From Microbacterium sp. AZCO (GTDB lineage Bacteria > Actinomycetota > Actinomycetes > Actinomycetales > Microbacteriaceae), in assembly GCF_039614715.1 (NCBI RefSeq), contig NZ_CP154857.1, positions 1,860,001 to 1,924,000 of the forward strand: a DNA stretch of 64,000 nt. Reading direction: 5' to 3'. The position numbers and the translations under genes were made by a program. The notes under the pieces were generated by a model. That model did no database searches and was not told where the DNA came from. It saw only the letters and a program-made list of their open reading frames with translations. Shown one piece after another: positions 34,206 through 41,668 of this stretch (position 1 is the first letter of the stretch; each line of letters begins with the position of its first letter).

Positions 34206-34595
34206 ATGACGACGCAGCAGATGCTCGACGAGCGGTACGGCCGCACGCGCCGAGGAGGCCGTCGCGGGCTGATCGCGGTCATCGTCGTCGCGGTCGTCGT
34301 GGTCGTGGCCTTCGCCTGGATGACCGTGGCCGGCGCGCTCATGTCGGTGGATGCCGACACGACGGGCTTCCAGATCGTCGACGAGCACAGCGTCGTGCTC
34401 GAGTTCCAGATCTCCGCCCCCGCTGGATCGCCGGTCGCGTGCGCCATCGAGGCGCAGGATGTCGAGCACGGCGTCGTCGGGTGGAAGGTCGTCGAGATCC
34501 CGGCATCCGAGACGCACGCACGCGCTTTCCGCGAGACGATACCCACCGTCGCAGAGGCGACGACGGGTTTGGTCAACTCGTGCTGGGTGCCGTAG
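34206..34595 (+). CDS. DUF4307 family membrane protein
   Basis: A 129-residue protein with an Arg-rich cytoplasmic start (MTTQQMLDERYGRTRRGGRR), one membrane segment (about residues 22-42) and an external domain of about 85 residues with VVLEFQISAPAGSPVACAIE and the final NSCWVP. These features fit DUF4307, an actinobacterial family of unknown function. ATG 34206 follows GACGGGACC. It lies upstream of greA, as in several Actinobacteria, but a hairpin between them suggests separate transcription. Confidence 0.87.
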   Translation: MTTQQMLDERYGRTRRGGRRGLIAVIVVAVVVVVAFAWMTVAGALMSVDADTTGFQIVDEHSVVLEFQISAPAGSPVACAIEAQDVEHGVVGWKVVEIPASETHARAFRETIPTVAEATTGLVNSCWVP

Positions 34596-34613
34596 TCTGA
34601 CCGGACTGAAAGC

Positions 34614-34641
34614 AGACGCCCTGGCTGGAGCCGGGGCGTCT
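34614..34641 (+). terminator. Hairpin after DUF4307
   Basis: A perfect 8-bp stem, AGACGCCC (34614-34621) with GGGCGTCT (34634-34641), 19 bases after the DUF4307 stop and about 100 bases before greA. It may terminate the first gene or act in the greA leader. Confidence 0.6.
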
Positions 34642-34737
34642 CGGCTTATCCGCCTCACCCTGCTCGTTCCCCAGAGGGGCGGAACCGCGGAAGATATCGC
34701 GCTGCGCAAGCACCGCCCTAGAAAGAAGGAGACCGAC

Positions 34738-35229
34738 GTGTCCAACGACGCTCCCGAGACCTTCCTCACGCAGGACGCGTACGACCGTCTCGCCGCTGAG
34801 CTCGAGCATCTCTCGACCACGGGCCGCGAGGAGATCGCGAAGCGCATCGAGGCCGCTCGCGAAGAGGGCGACCTGAAGGAGAACGGCGGCTACCACGCGG
34901 CGAAGGACGAGCAGGGCAAGCAGGAGGCGCGCATCCGCACCCTCCAGTCGCTCCTCAAGAACGCCAAGGTCGGCGAGGCGCCGGAGAGCACCGGCGTCGT
35001 CGAGCCCGGCACCGTCGTGACGGCCGAGGTCGCCGGCGGCGAAGAGGTCTTCCTGCTCGGCAACCGCGAGATCGCGGCCAACTCGAAGCTCGACGTGTAC
35101 AGCGAGGCGTCCCCCCTGGGCGAGGCGATCCTCGGCCTCAAGGAGGGCGACGAGACCTCCTACACCGCCCCCAACGGCCGCCAGATCTCCGTCAAGGTGA
35201 TCAAGGTCGAGACCTACGCGGGGCAGTAG
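34738..35229 (+). CDS. greA: Transcription elongation factor GreA
   Basis: Rescues backtracked RNA polymerase by stimulating transcript cleavage. The 163-residue protein has the N-terminal coiled coil (about residues 12-80), whose acidic tip includes AAREEGDLKENGGYHAAKDE, and a C-terminal FKBP-like domain with SEASPLGEAILGLKEGDE. The tip acidic residues are kept, so cleavage-stimulating activity is expected. Start is GTG 34738 with AAGAAGGAG five to ten bases upstream. It stands alone between two hairpins. Confidence 0.95.
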   Translation: MSNDAPETFLTQDAYDRLAAELEHLSTTGREEIAKRIEAAREEGDLKENGGYHAAKDEQGKQEARIRTLQSLLKNAKVGEAPESTGVVEPGTVVTAEVAGGEEVFLLGNREIAANSKLDVYSEASPLGEAILGLKEGDETSYTAPNGRQISVKVIKVETYAGQ

Positions 35230-35248
35230 CCCGTCCATCAGACGAAGG

Positions 35249-35278
35249 GAACGGGGTCCGGCGTGCCGGGCCCCGTTC
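35249..35278. terminator. Terminator of greA, shared with ilvA side
   Basis: GAACGGGG (35249-35256) pairs with CCCCGTTC (35271-35278); an inner stem CCGGC/GCCGG extends it. It lies 19 bases after the greA stop and 16 bases from the convergent ilvA stop. Confidence 0.8.
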
Positions 35279-35294
35279 GCCATGACGGCGCCGA

Positions 35295-36533
35295 TCAGTC
35301 CGGCATGACGGTCGGGAAGTAGCCGGCCTCGCGCAGCGTCGCGATGACGTGCGCGCGGTGCTCCTCGCCGCGCGTCTCGACGCTGAGCTGCAGGATCACC
35401 TCGCTGATCTGCAGCCCCTGACCGTGACGCGTGTGCAGCACCTCGATGACGTTGGCCCCCGCCTGCGCGAGCAGCTCCGAGACTCGGGCGAGCTGCCCGG
35501 GCCGGTCGGGCAGCGGGATCTGCAGGGTCATGTAGCGTCCGGATGCCGCGAGCCCGTGCGCGACGACGCGCTGCAGCAGCATCGGGTCGATGTTGCCGCC
35601 GGAGAGGATCGAGACGGTCGGCCCGGTCCCCTGCACCTTCCCCGCGAGGATCGCGGCGACCCCGACGGCGCCGGCCGGCTCGACGACCTGTTTGGCGCGC
35701 TCGAGCAGCACGAGGAGGGCGCGGGCCAGGTCGTCCTCCGTCACCGTCACGACCTCGTCCACGAGGTCGTGGATGATCGAGAAGGGCAGATCGCCCGGCC
35801 GCGCGACGGCGATGCCGTCGGCGATCGTGGGGCGCGTCTCGACCTCGACGGGATGCCCGAGCGCGAGCGAGGTCGGATAGGCGGCCGAGTTCTCGGCCTG
35901 GACGCCGATGACCCGCACCTCGCGGCCCTCGGCCGCGGCCAGCGCCTTGACGGCCGCCGCGACGCCCGCCGCGAGCCCGCCGCCCCCGATGCCGACGAGC
36001 ACCGTCTCGAGGCCCGGCAGGTCGCGGTAGATCTCGAGGCCGAGCGTGCCCTGGCCGATGATGATGTCGCGGTGGTCGAACGGATGGATGAGCACGGCAC
36101 CGGTGCGCTCGGCGAACTCGGCCGCGAGGCGCAGCGGCGTCTCGACGGTCGCGCCCTCGAGGATGACGTCGGCGCCGTACCCCCGTGTCGCGAGGAGCTT
36201 GGGCACCGGCACGCCGAGCGGCATGAAGATCGTCGCCGGGATGCCGAGCGCCTGCGCCGCGAGCGAGACGCCCTGGGCGTGGTTGCCGGCGGACGCCGCG
36301 ACGACGCCGCGCGCCCGCTCCTCCGCCGTGAGCCGGGAGAGACGGTAGGCCGCGCCGCGGATCTTGAACGAGCCGGTGCGCTGCAGGTTCTCCAGCTTGA
36401 GGTGAACGGGCACGCCGAGCAGCTCCGAGAGGTGCTGGGACTCGTCGAGCGGGGTTCGGGTGATGACACCGGCGAGGGTGGCCGCGGCATCCTCGAATTC
36501 TGCGAGAGCCGGGGCGGTGGCGGAAAGACTCAA
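35295..36533 (-). CDS. ilvA: Threonine ammonia-lyase (threonine dehydratase) with ACT domain
   Basis: PLP enzyme of 412 residues converting threonine to 2-oxobutanoate. The Schiff-base Lys is in RTGSFKIRGAAYRL (about residue 58); SAGNHAQGVSLAAQALG and the phosphate loop VLVGIGGGGLAAGVAAAV follow. The C-terminal 75 residues are an ACT regulatory domain, starting RYMTLQIPLPDRPGQLARVS. This short, single-ACT architecture fits both biosynthetic and catabolic actinobacterial enzymes. The start is a TTG at 36533, chosen because AAGGAG lies six bases upstream and the TTG overlaps the stop of the AI-2E gene (TTGA). Expression is thus probably coupled to that permease gene. Confidence 0.92.
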   Translation of the reverse strand: MSLSATAPALAEFEDAAATLAGVITRTPLDESQHLSELLGVPVHLKLENLQRTGSFKIRGAAYRLSRLTAEERARGVVAASAGNHAQGVSLAAQALGIPATIFMPLGVPVPKLLATRGYGADVILEGATVETPLRLAAEFAERTGAVLIHPFDHRDIIIGQGTLGLEIYRDLPGLETVLVGIGGGGLAAGVAAAVKALAAAEGREVRVIGVQAENSAAYPTSLALGHPVEVETRPTIADGIAVARPGDLPFSIIHDLVDEVVTVTEDDLARALLVLLERAKQVVEPAGAVGVAAILAGKVQGTGPTVSILSGGNIDPMLLQRVVAHGLAASGRYMTLQIPLPDRPGQLARVSELLAQAGANVIEVLHTRHGQGLQISEVILQLSVETRGEEHRAHVIATLREAGYFPTVMPD

Positions 36534-37720
36534 GCGGGTCTCCTTCTCGGGCGCGGGACTGTGGCCCAGATGTAGTCGCCGTGCGGCGGCGCGCCCGTCT
36601 GCCAGGCGCGGTCGCTGAGGTAGACGGCGACGACGTTGACGAAGGCGGCGATCGGCACGGCGAAGAGGGCTCCGGGGATGCCGGCGATCATGGCGCCGCC
36701 CGCGACGACGAGCACGACGGCGAGCGGGTGCACCTTGACGGCGGAGCCCATGAGCAGCGGCTGCAGGATGTGACCCTCGATCTGCTGCACTCCGAGCACG
36801 ACGACGAGCATCCACAGCGCGATCCACGGCCCGTTGTAGACGAGGGCGAGGAAGACGGCGAAGGCGCCGGTGACCACGGCGCCGACGATCGGCACGAAGG
36901 CTCCGAGGAACACGAGGACCGCGATGGGGATGGCGAGCGGCACGCCGAGGAAGAAGGCGCCGAGCCCGATGCCTATCGCGTCGATCGTCGCGACGAGCAG
37001 CTGCGTGCGCGCGTAGTTGACGAGCGTCACCCAGCCCGCACGGCCCGCGCCGTCGACGGCGGGACGCGCCTTGCGGGGGAAGAGCCGCGTCGTCCACTGC
37101 CAGATGCCGCCGCCGTCGGCGAGGAGGCACAGCAGGATGAAGAAGGACAGCAGCACGCCCGTCGCGATGTGGCCGACCGTGGTGCCGAGCGCGAGAGCCC
37201 CCGACCAGAGCAGGGAGGCCTGCTCCTGGAGGAACTGGAGCGACTGCGCGAGCACGTCGTCGATCTGCTGAGGAGTGAGGTGGAGCGGTCCGTCGATGAG
37301 GTACTGGCGCAGCTCCTGCACGGCGGCGACCGTGCGGTCCTGGACGCTCGACCACTCGCGCGTGGTCTGCCACACGACGAGCCAGACGAGGCCCGCGATG
37401 ACCGCGATCGCCCCGACGGCGCAGATCACGAGCGCGAGCCATCGCGGGAAGCGATGCCGCATGAGGAATGTGAACGCGGGCCACAGCAGCGCCGTGATGA
37501 GCACCGAGACGAGGAGCGGGATGACGAGGAGCTTCAGCTGGATGACGAGCCAGATGCCCACGCCGAGGGCGGCGGCGATCACCAGGAACCGCCAGGCGTA
37601 GGCGGTCGTGAGGCGCAGTCCGTGCGGGACCGACGGGGCCAGATCGGTCGAGACGACGCGGGTGCGATCGCGCACTGCATCGAACAGCGAACCGCGGGGC
37701 TTCTCGTCAGGGCCGCTCAT
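36530..37720 (-). CDS. AI-2E family transporter (PerM/YdiK-like)
   Basis: Membrane protein of 396 residues with about seven to eight hydrophobic segments in the family order: two early helices (about residues 42-90), a long soluble stretch with QELRQYLIDGPLHLTPQQID, then a block of helices from residue 160 on. The conserved loop VPLAIPIAVLVFLGAFVPIV and VQQIEGHILQPLLMGSAVKV identify it. Despite the name most members are not proven AI-2 exporters; some act as antiporters. Start ATG 37720 lies six bases after TAGACT. Its last bases contain the ribosome-binding site and start of ilvA. Confidence 0.92.
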   Translation of the reverse strand: MSGPDEKPRGSLFDAVRDRTRVVSTDLAPSVPHGLRLTTAYAWRFLVIAAALGVGIWLVIQLKLLVIPLLVSVLITALLWPAFTFLMRHRFPRWLALVICAVGAIAVIAGLVWLVVWQTTREWSSVQDRTVAAVQELRQYLIDGPLHLTPQQIDDVLAQSLQFLQEQASLLWSGALALGTTVGHIATGVLLSFFILLCLLADGGGIWQWTTRLFPRKARPAVDGAGRAGWVTLVNYARTQLLVATIDAIGIGLGAFFLGVPLAIPIAVLVFLGAFVPIVGAVVTGAFAVFLALVYNGPWIALWMLVVVLGVQQIEGHILQPLLMGSAVKVHPLAVVLVVAGGAMIAGIPGALFAVPIAAFVNVVAVYLSDRAWQTGAPPHGDYIWATVPRPRRRPA

Positions 37721-37726
37721 CCGCCC

Positions 37727-37732
37727 AGTCTA
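37727..37732 (-). promoter_or_regulatory. -10 hexamer of the AI-2E/ilvA unit, leaderless
   Basis: TAGACT on the minus strand, six bases before the ATG start at 37720. Confidence 0.6.
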
Positions 37733-37788
37733 GATGGAGCCGGAAATGCCCCCTCTCCCCCCTTGACGCCGCTGTCGGAGGGCGTCGT

Positions 37789-37794
37789 TAGGCT
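37789..37794 (+). promoter_or_regulatory. -10 hexamer of the YcaQ-like gene, leaderless
   Basis: TAGGCT, six bases before the GTG start at 37801. A TTGACG occurs 20 bases further upstream (37763-37768), a longer spacing than usual for a -35. Confidence 0.6.
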
Positions 37795-37800
37795 TGCCGC

Positions 37801-39120
37801 GTGAAGGAGAAGCTGAGTCTCGCCGAGGCGCGTCGGATTGCGCTGGCGGCCCAGGGCTTCGCACGAGCTCGTCCGGACTCTGCCGGAACGAGGCAGCTCA
37901 ACCTCGCGATCACGCGCATGGCGACACTGCAGATCGACTCCGTCAACGTCTTCGCCCGCTCGCACTACATGCCGCTGTTCTCGCGCGTCGGCGCGTATGA
38001 CACTGCCGCACTCGACCGTCTGCTGTTCGCGCGGCGGCCGCCGTACGTGGAGTACTGGGCGCACGTCGCGTCGTTCATCCCCGCGACGGACTGGTCGCTC
38101 TTCCGCTTCCGCATGGAAGAGATGCGCGCCCGGTACACGGCCCGCGACGACGGCTGGTTCTCGTCGAACCGGGAGATCGTCGAGTGGGTGCGCGCCGAGC
38201 TGGCGGCCCGCGGACCGCTCCGACCCGCTCAGATCGAGCACGACGTGCAGGAGGTGCGCCGCGGGCCCTGGTGGGACTGGGACGTCGTCAAGCGCGCGCT
38301 CGAGCACCTCTGGGTGTGCGGCGAGGTGGCGATCGCCGGACGCCGGGGGTTCGAGCGGCGATACGGACTCGCGGAGCACGTCATCCCCGCCGACGTTCTC
38401 GCCGCGCCGGTGGCCCGGCCGGACGCCATCCGGGAGCTCGTGCGCCGCGCCGCGGTCGCGTACGGAGTCGCGACGGCATCCGACCTCGCCGACTACTGGC
38501 GCATCCGCGACCGCAAGGCGATCCTCGCCGCCGTCGGCGATCTCGTCGACGCCGGCGAGCTGCGCCCCGTGACGGTCGAGGGCTGGACGACGGCGGGACG
38601 ACCCGCGAAAGCCTGGATGCACGCCGATGCAGCCCTCCCCCGCCGCATCGACGCGACCGCGCTGCTGACGCCGTTCGATCCCGTCGTGTGGTTCCGCGAG
38701 CGGGCGGAGCGCCTGTTCGACTTCGAGTACCGCATCGAGATCTACACCCCCGCGCCGCAGCGCCGCTTCGGCTACTACTCCCTGCCCGTGCTCGTGGGCG
38801 ACGACGTCGTGGGCCGCGTCGACCTCAAGGCCGATCGGGCGAGGTCGACCCTGCTCGTGCAGTCGGCGTGGTGGGAGCACGGCAGGCCGATGGATGCCGC
38901 TGCACGCCTCTCCGACGAGTTGCGGCTCGCAGCGCGCTGGCAGGGCCTGGAGCACATCTCGGTCTCGCGCTGGGGCGATGCCGTCGATGACCTCGCCGAT
39001 GTGCTCACCGAGGCGCGTCGGCATGACGCGGGCCCCGATGCGCCCGTCGCCCTCGCCGACGACGAGCCCGGCGCCGACTTCGCCGAGGAGTCCGTGCTCG
39101 ACCTGGCCGGCAGCGCGTGA
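37801..39120 (+). CDS. Winged-helix YcaQ/AlkZ-like (HTH_42) protein
   Basis: A 439-residue protein of the HTH_42 family that includes DNA glycosylases AlkZ and YcaQ, which remove crosslinked or alkylated bases. Residues 8-22 read LAEARRIALAAQGFA, and the family catalytic region is MATLQIDSVNVFARSHYMPL (about residues 40-59). Here the key motif is Gln-Ile-Asp, as in YcaQ-type enzymes, rather than the Gln-x-Gln of AlkZ; this is from memory of the family. Winged-helix repeats follow, then RRFGYYSLPVLVGDDVVGRV near residue 320. Start GTG 37801 is leaderless by pattern. The stop overlaps the next start by 4 bp (GTGA). Confidence 0.87.
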   Translation: MKEKLSLAEARRIALAAQGFARARPDSAGTRQLNLAITRMATLQIDSVNVFARSHYMPLFSRVGAYDTAALDRLLFARRPPYVEYWAHVASFIPATDWSLFRFRMEEMRARYTARDDGWFSSNREIVEWVRAELAARGPLRPAQIEHDVQEVRRGPWWDWDVVKRALEHLWVCGEVAIAGRRGFERRYGLAEHVIPADVLAAPVARPDAIRELVRRAAVAYGVATASDLADYWRIRDRKAILAAVGDLVDAGELRPVTVEGWTTAGRPAKAWMHADAALPRRIDATALLTPFDPVVWFRERAERLFDFEYRIEIYTPAPQRRFGYYSLPVLVGDDVVGRVDLKADRARSTLLVQSAWWEHGRPMDAAARLSDELRLAARWQGLEHISVSRWGDAVDDLADVLTEARRHDAGPDAPVALADDEPGADFAEESVLDLAGSA

Positions 39121-40025
39121 GACGCGGAGTCGTCGTCGGCCTGGTGATCGCCGCGGTCGCGATCGTCGTCGGGGGCGGCGCCGTGTGGTGGATCCTCTCC
39201 CGGCCCAGCGGGCCGGAGACGACGGCTTCCGCCTACCTCGAGGCCCTCGCGGCCGGGGACGGGCCGCGCGCGCTGTCCTACGTCGAGGCGCCGGAAGGCG
39301 ACGACGTGCTTCCGTCTGCGTACGAGGGCGCTGACGAGTACGTCTCCGATCCGGTCGTCGATCAGGTGTCCGAGACGAACGGCGGCGCGACGGCCGACGT
39401 CCGGTTCCGACTCGACGGCCGCGAGCGGAGCGCGACCCTCCCCCTCGTCCAGCGCGATGGGCGGTGGCTCGTGGGCGCCGCAGGGCTCGGCACGGTGACG
39501 GCCACCACGACGATCGGCGATCACGTCCGGGTCGGCGCGGCGACGATCCCGGCCGGCGAGGAGGTCGCCCTGCTGCCGGCCGTCTACCCCGTGTCGGCGG
39601 CGCCGGCAGGGCTCCTCGACGGTTCGGCACGCGTGCTCGTGCTCCCCGGCGCCCAGGGCGATGCGGCCGTCGATGCGTCGGTCTCGAGCGAGGCGACGCG
39701 ACTCGCCCAGAAGCAGCTCGACGGCTATGCGTCGGAATGCACGCAACCCGCGTCGAGCGTCCCCGAGCACTGCGGGCTGCGGGTGCCCTGGGCCGCCGAC
39801 CTCGCGACTCTCACGTCCATCGCGTTTCGCGTCGAGCAGACGCCCCAGGTCGCGCTCTCCCCCGACCTCCGCACGTTCGCCGCGACCGGCGGCATCGTCG
39901 TCGCGACCGCGACGGGCACGACTCGCGCAGGCGAGACGGCCTCCTTCACCTATCGCGCCGACGACTGGACGCTGCGCGGAACCGTCGAGCTCACGTCCGA
40001 CGGCATGCAGCTCGCGGTCGGCTGA
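39117..40025 (+). CDS. Membrane-anchored DUF4878-like protein, unknown function
   Basis: A 302-residue protein with an N-terminal membrane segment (about residues 4-27, GVVVGLVIAAVAIVVGGGAV) and an external region. The part after the helix, ETTASAYLEALAAGDGPRAL and later VDQVSETNGGATADVRFRLD, resembles the NTF2-like DUF4878 or lumazine-binding folds found in lipoproteins. Two Cys (TQP and EHCGL regions) could form one disulfide outside the cell. GTG 39117 overlaps the stop of the YcaQ-like gene (GTGA), so translation is coupled, although the two proteins act in different compartments. Confidence 0.78.
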   Translation: MRRGVVVGLVIAAVAIVVGGGAVWWILSRPSGPETTASAYLEALAAGDGPRALSYVEAPEGDDVLPSAYEGADEYVSDPVVDQVSETNGGATADVRFRLDGRERSATLPLVQRDGRWLVGAAGLGTVTATTTIGDHVRVGAATIPAGEEVALLPAVYPVSAAPAGLLDGSARVLVLPGAQGDAAVDASVSSEATRLAQKQLDGYASECTQPASSVPEHCGLRVPWAADLATLTSIAFRVEQTPQVALSPDLRTFAATGGIVVATATGTTRAGETASFTYRADDWTLRGTVELTSDGMQLAVG

Positions 40026-40046
40026 CGCGGCGGACGCGGCATCCCG

Positions 40047-40934
40047 TCAGAACTCCCCGCCGATCTTGTGCAGCCGCTCGATGCGGTCGGCGAGCGGCGG
40101 ATGCGTCGAGAAGAGCCGCTCGAGGGCGTTGGGGCGCAGCGGATCCGCGATCCAGAGATGCGCCATCGAGGTGTTCGGCCGTCGGAGCGGCCGGCCGTGC
40201 TCCTGGAGCTTGCCCAGCGCGGAGGCGAGGCCGTCGGGATCGCGGGTCGTCATGGCGCTCGTGGCATCGGCGAGGTATTCGCGCTGGCGCGAGATCGCCG
40301 CCTGCACGGCGCCGGCGAGCAGCGGGGCGACGACCGCCGCGACGAGCCCGAACACCAGGAAGATGAGCTGCGCCTGGGAGTTGCCGCCGCGCCGCCCGCC
40401 GCCGAAGAACGCGAACCGCAGCAGCATGTCGGCGAGGATGCCGACCGCCACGACGAGTCCGAAGACGATGAGCGACACCCGGATGTCGTAGTTGCGGATG
40501 TGACCCAGTTCGTGGCCGAGCACGCCCTCGAGCTCTCGGTCGGTCATGAGCTCGAACAGGCCCGTCGTCACCGTGATCGACGCCTGCTCCGGCGTGCGAC
40601 CGGTCGCGAACGCGTTGGGCGCGGCGTCCTCCACGACGTAGAGCTTCGGCATCGGTGTGCCGGTCGTGATGCAGAGGTTCTCGACGAGGCGGTAGTACCG
40701 CGGCGCATCGGCCTGTGAGACCTCGAAGGCGCCCGCCATCGCGATCGCCTCACGGTCGGCGAAGAAGTACTGGAACGTGGCGTAGCCGGTCGCGAACAGC
40801 AGGATGAAGCCCGTGACCCACCAGTTGTTGCCCATGAGCCAGCCGGCGAGCACACCGACGCCCGCGATCAGCAGGATGAACGCGATGAGGATGAACCACG
40901 TGTTGCGCTTGTTGCGCGCGATCGCCGAGTACAC
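40047..40934 (-). CDS. htpX: M48 family zinc metalloprotease HtpX-like
   Basis: Membrane metalloprotease of 295 residues for quality control of membrane proteins. Two N-terminal membrane segments (about residues 12-35 and 40-56) are followed by the zinc motif GVLGHELGHIRNYDIRV (HExxH, about residues 140-144). Two further hydrophobic segments lie near residues 155-175 and 190-212, then the third zinc ligand Glu in REYLADATSA. C-terminal FSTHPPLADRIERL is the usual closing motif. Start is the GTG at 40934 (GTGTACTC), with a weak upstream GGGA. It lies downstream of lemA, a common pairing, but a strong hairpin separates them. Confidence 0.93.
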   Translation of the reverse strand: MYSAIARNKRNTWFILIAFILLIAGVGVLAGWLMGNNWWVTGFILLFATGYATFQYFFADREAIAMAGAFEVSQADAPRYYRLVENLCITTGTPMPKLYVVEDAAPNAFATGRTPEQASITVTTGLFELMTDRELEGVLGHELGHIRNYDIRVSLIVFGLVVAVGILADMLLRFAFFGGGRRGGNSQAQLIFLVFGLVAAVVAPLLAGAVQAAISRQREYLADATSAMTTRDPDGLASALGKLQEHGRPLRRPNTSMAHLWIADPLRPNALERLFSTHPPLADRIERLHKIGGEF

Positions 40935-40974
40935 GTCAGGTTCCCGGCGTCGAGCGAGGAGCGAAGCGACGATA

Positions 40975-41006
40975 CGAAACGCCCCTCACGGCGGAGGGGC
41001 GTTTCG
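40975..41006 (-). terminator. Hairpin between lemA and htpX
   Basis: A perfect 13-bp stem, CGAAACGCCCCTC (40975-40987) with its complement (40994-41006) and a six-base loop. It lies 33 bases after the lemA stop and 41 bases before the htpX start, and the minus strand continues TTTCG within the stem end. It should stop or reduce read-through from lemA into htpX. Confidence 0.8.
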
Positions 41007-41038
41007 GGTCGCATCGCTCGCTCAACGACCGGGTCCGG

Positions 41039-41608
41039 TCAGAACTGGACTCTGGGCGGCTCGGAGATCGCGGCGCCGTCGACGACCTCGAAGAACTCGC
41101 GCTCGTCGAAGCCGAGATTGCGGGCGAACAGGTTGTTGGGGAACACCTTGACCTTGGTGTTCAGCTCCCGCACACCGCCGTTGTAGAAGCGGCGGGACGC
41201 CTGGATCTTGTCCTCGGTGTCGACGATGGACTGCTGCAGCTGGAGGAAGTTCTGGCTCGCCTGCAGCTGCGGATAGGCTTCGGCGACCGCGAAAAGCGAC
41301 TTGAGCGCCTGCTGCATGTGACCCTCGGCGACGCCCGCTTCGGCGGGCCCGCCCGCAGACAGCGTCTCGGCGCGGGCGCGCGTGACGTTCTCGAAGACGG
41401 CCTTCTCATGGGCCGCGTAGCCCTTGACCGCTTCTATGAGGTTCGGCAGCAGATCCGCTCTGCGCTTGAGCTGCACCGTGATGTCGCTCCAGGCTTCATC
41501 GACGCGCACATTCAACTGCACGAGCGAGTTGTACGTCGCCCACAGGTAGATGCCGACGACGAGCACCAGCGCCACGACGATCAGGACAGGGATCAGCCAC
41601 TCCCACAT
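41039..41608 (-). CDS. lemA: LemA family protein
   Basis: A 189-residue membrane-anchored protein. One N-terminal segment (about residues 3-26, WLIPVLIVVALVLVVGIYLW) precedes the helical LemA core: TYNSLVQLNVRVDEAWSDIT, VQLKRRADLLPNLIEAVKGY, the Ala-rich second helix, LQASQNFLQLQQSIVDTEDK and RRFYNGGVRELNTKVKVFPN. Function is unknown; it often neighbours HtpX or TPM-domain genes. ATG 41608 is preferred because AGGA lies eight bases upstream; an ATG three codons earlier overlaps that AGGA. Confidence 0.94.
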   Translation of the reverse strand: MWEWLIPVLIVVALVLVVGIYLWATYNSLVQLNVRVDEAWSDITVQLKRRADLLPNLIEAVKGYAAHEKAVFENVTRARAETLSAGGPAEAGVAEGHMQQALKSLFAVAEAYPQLQASQNFLQLQQSIVDTEDKIQASRRFYNGGVRELNTKVKVFPNNLFARNLGFDEREFFEVVDGAAISEPPRVQF

Positions 41609-41668
41609 AGGGCACATCCTACCCAGCGGGGCCCCGCCAGTCGGGAACCGGAGGACACTCCCAGCCGA

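Noticed and set aside
34596..34737. A riboswitch or structured leader upstream of greA
   Set aside because: Only a simple 8-bp hairpin after DUF4307 is visible; no known riboswitch core could be recognised.
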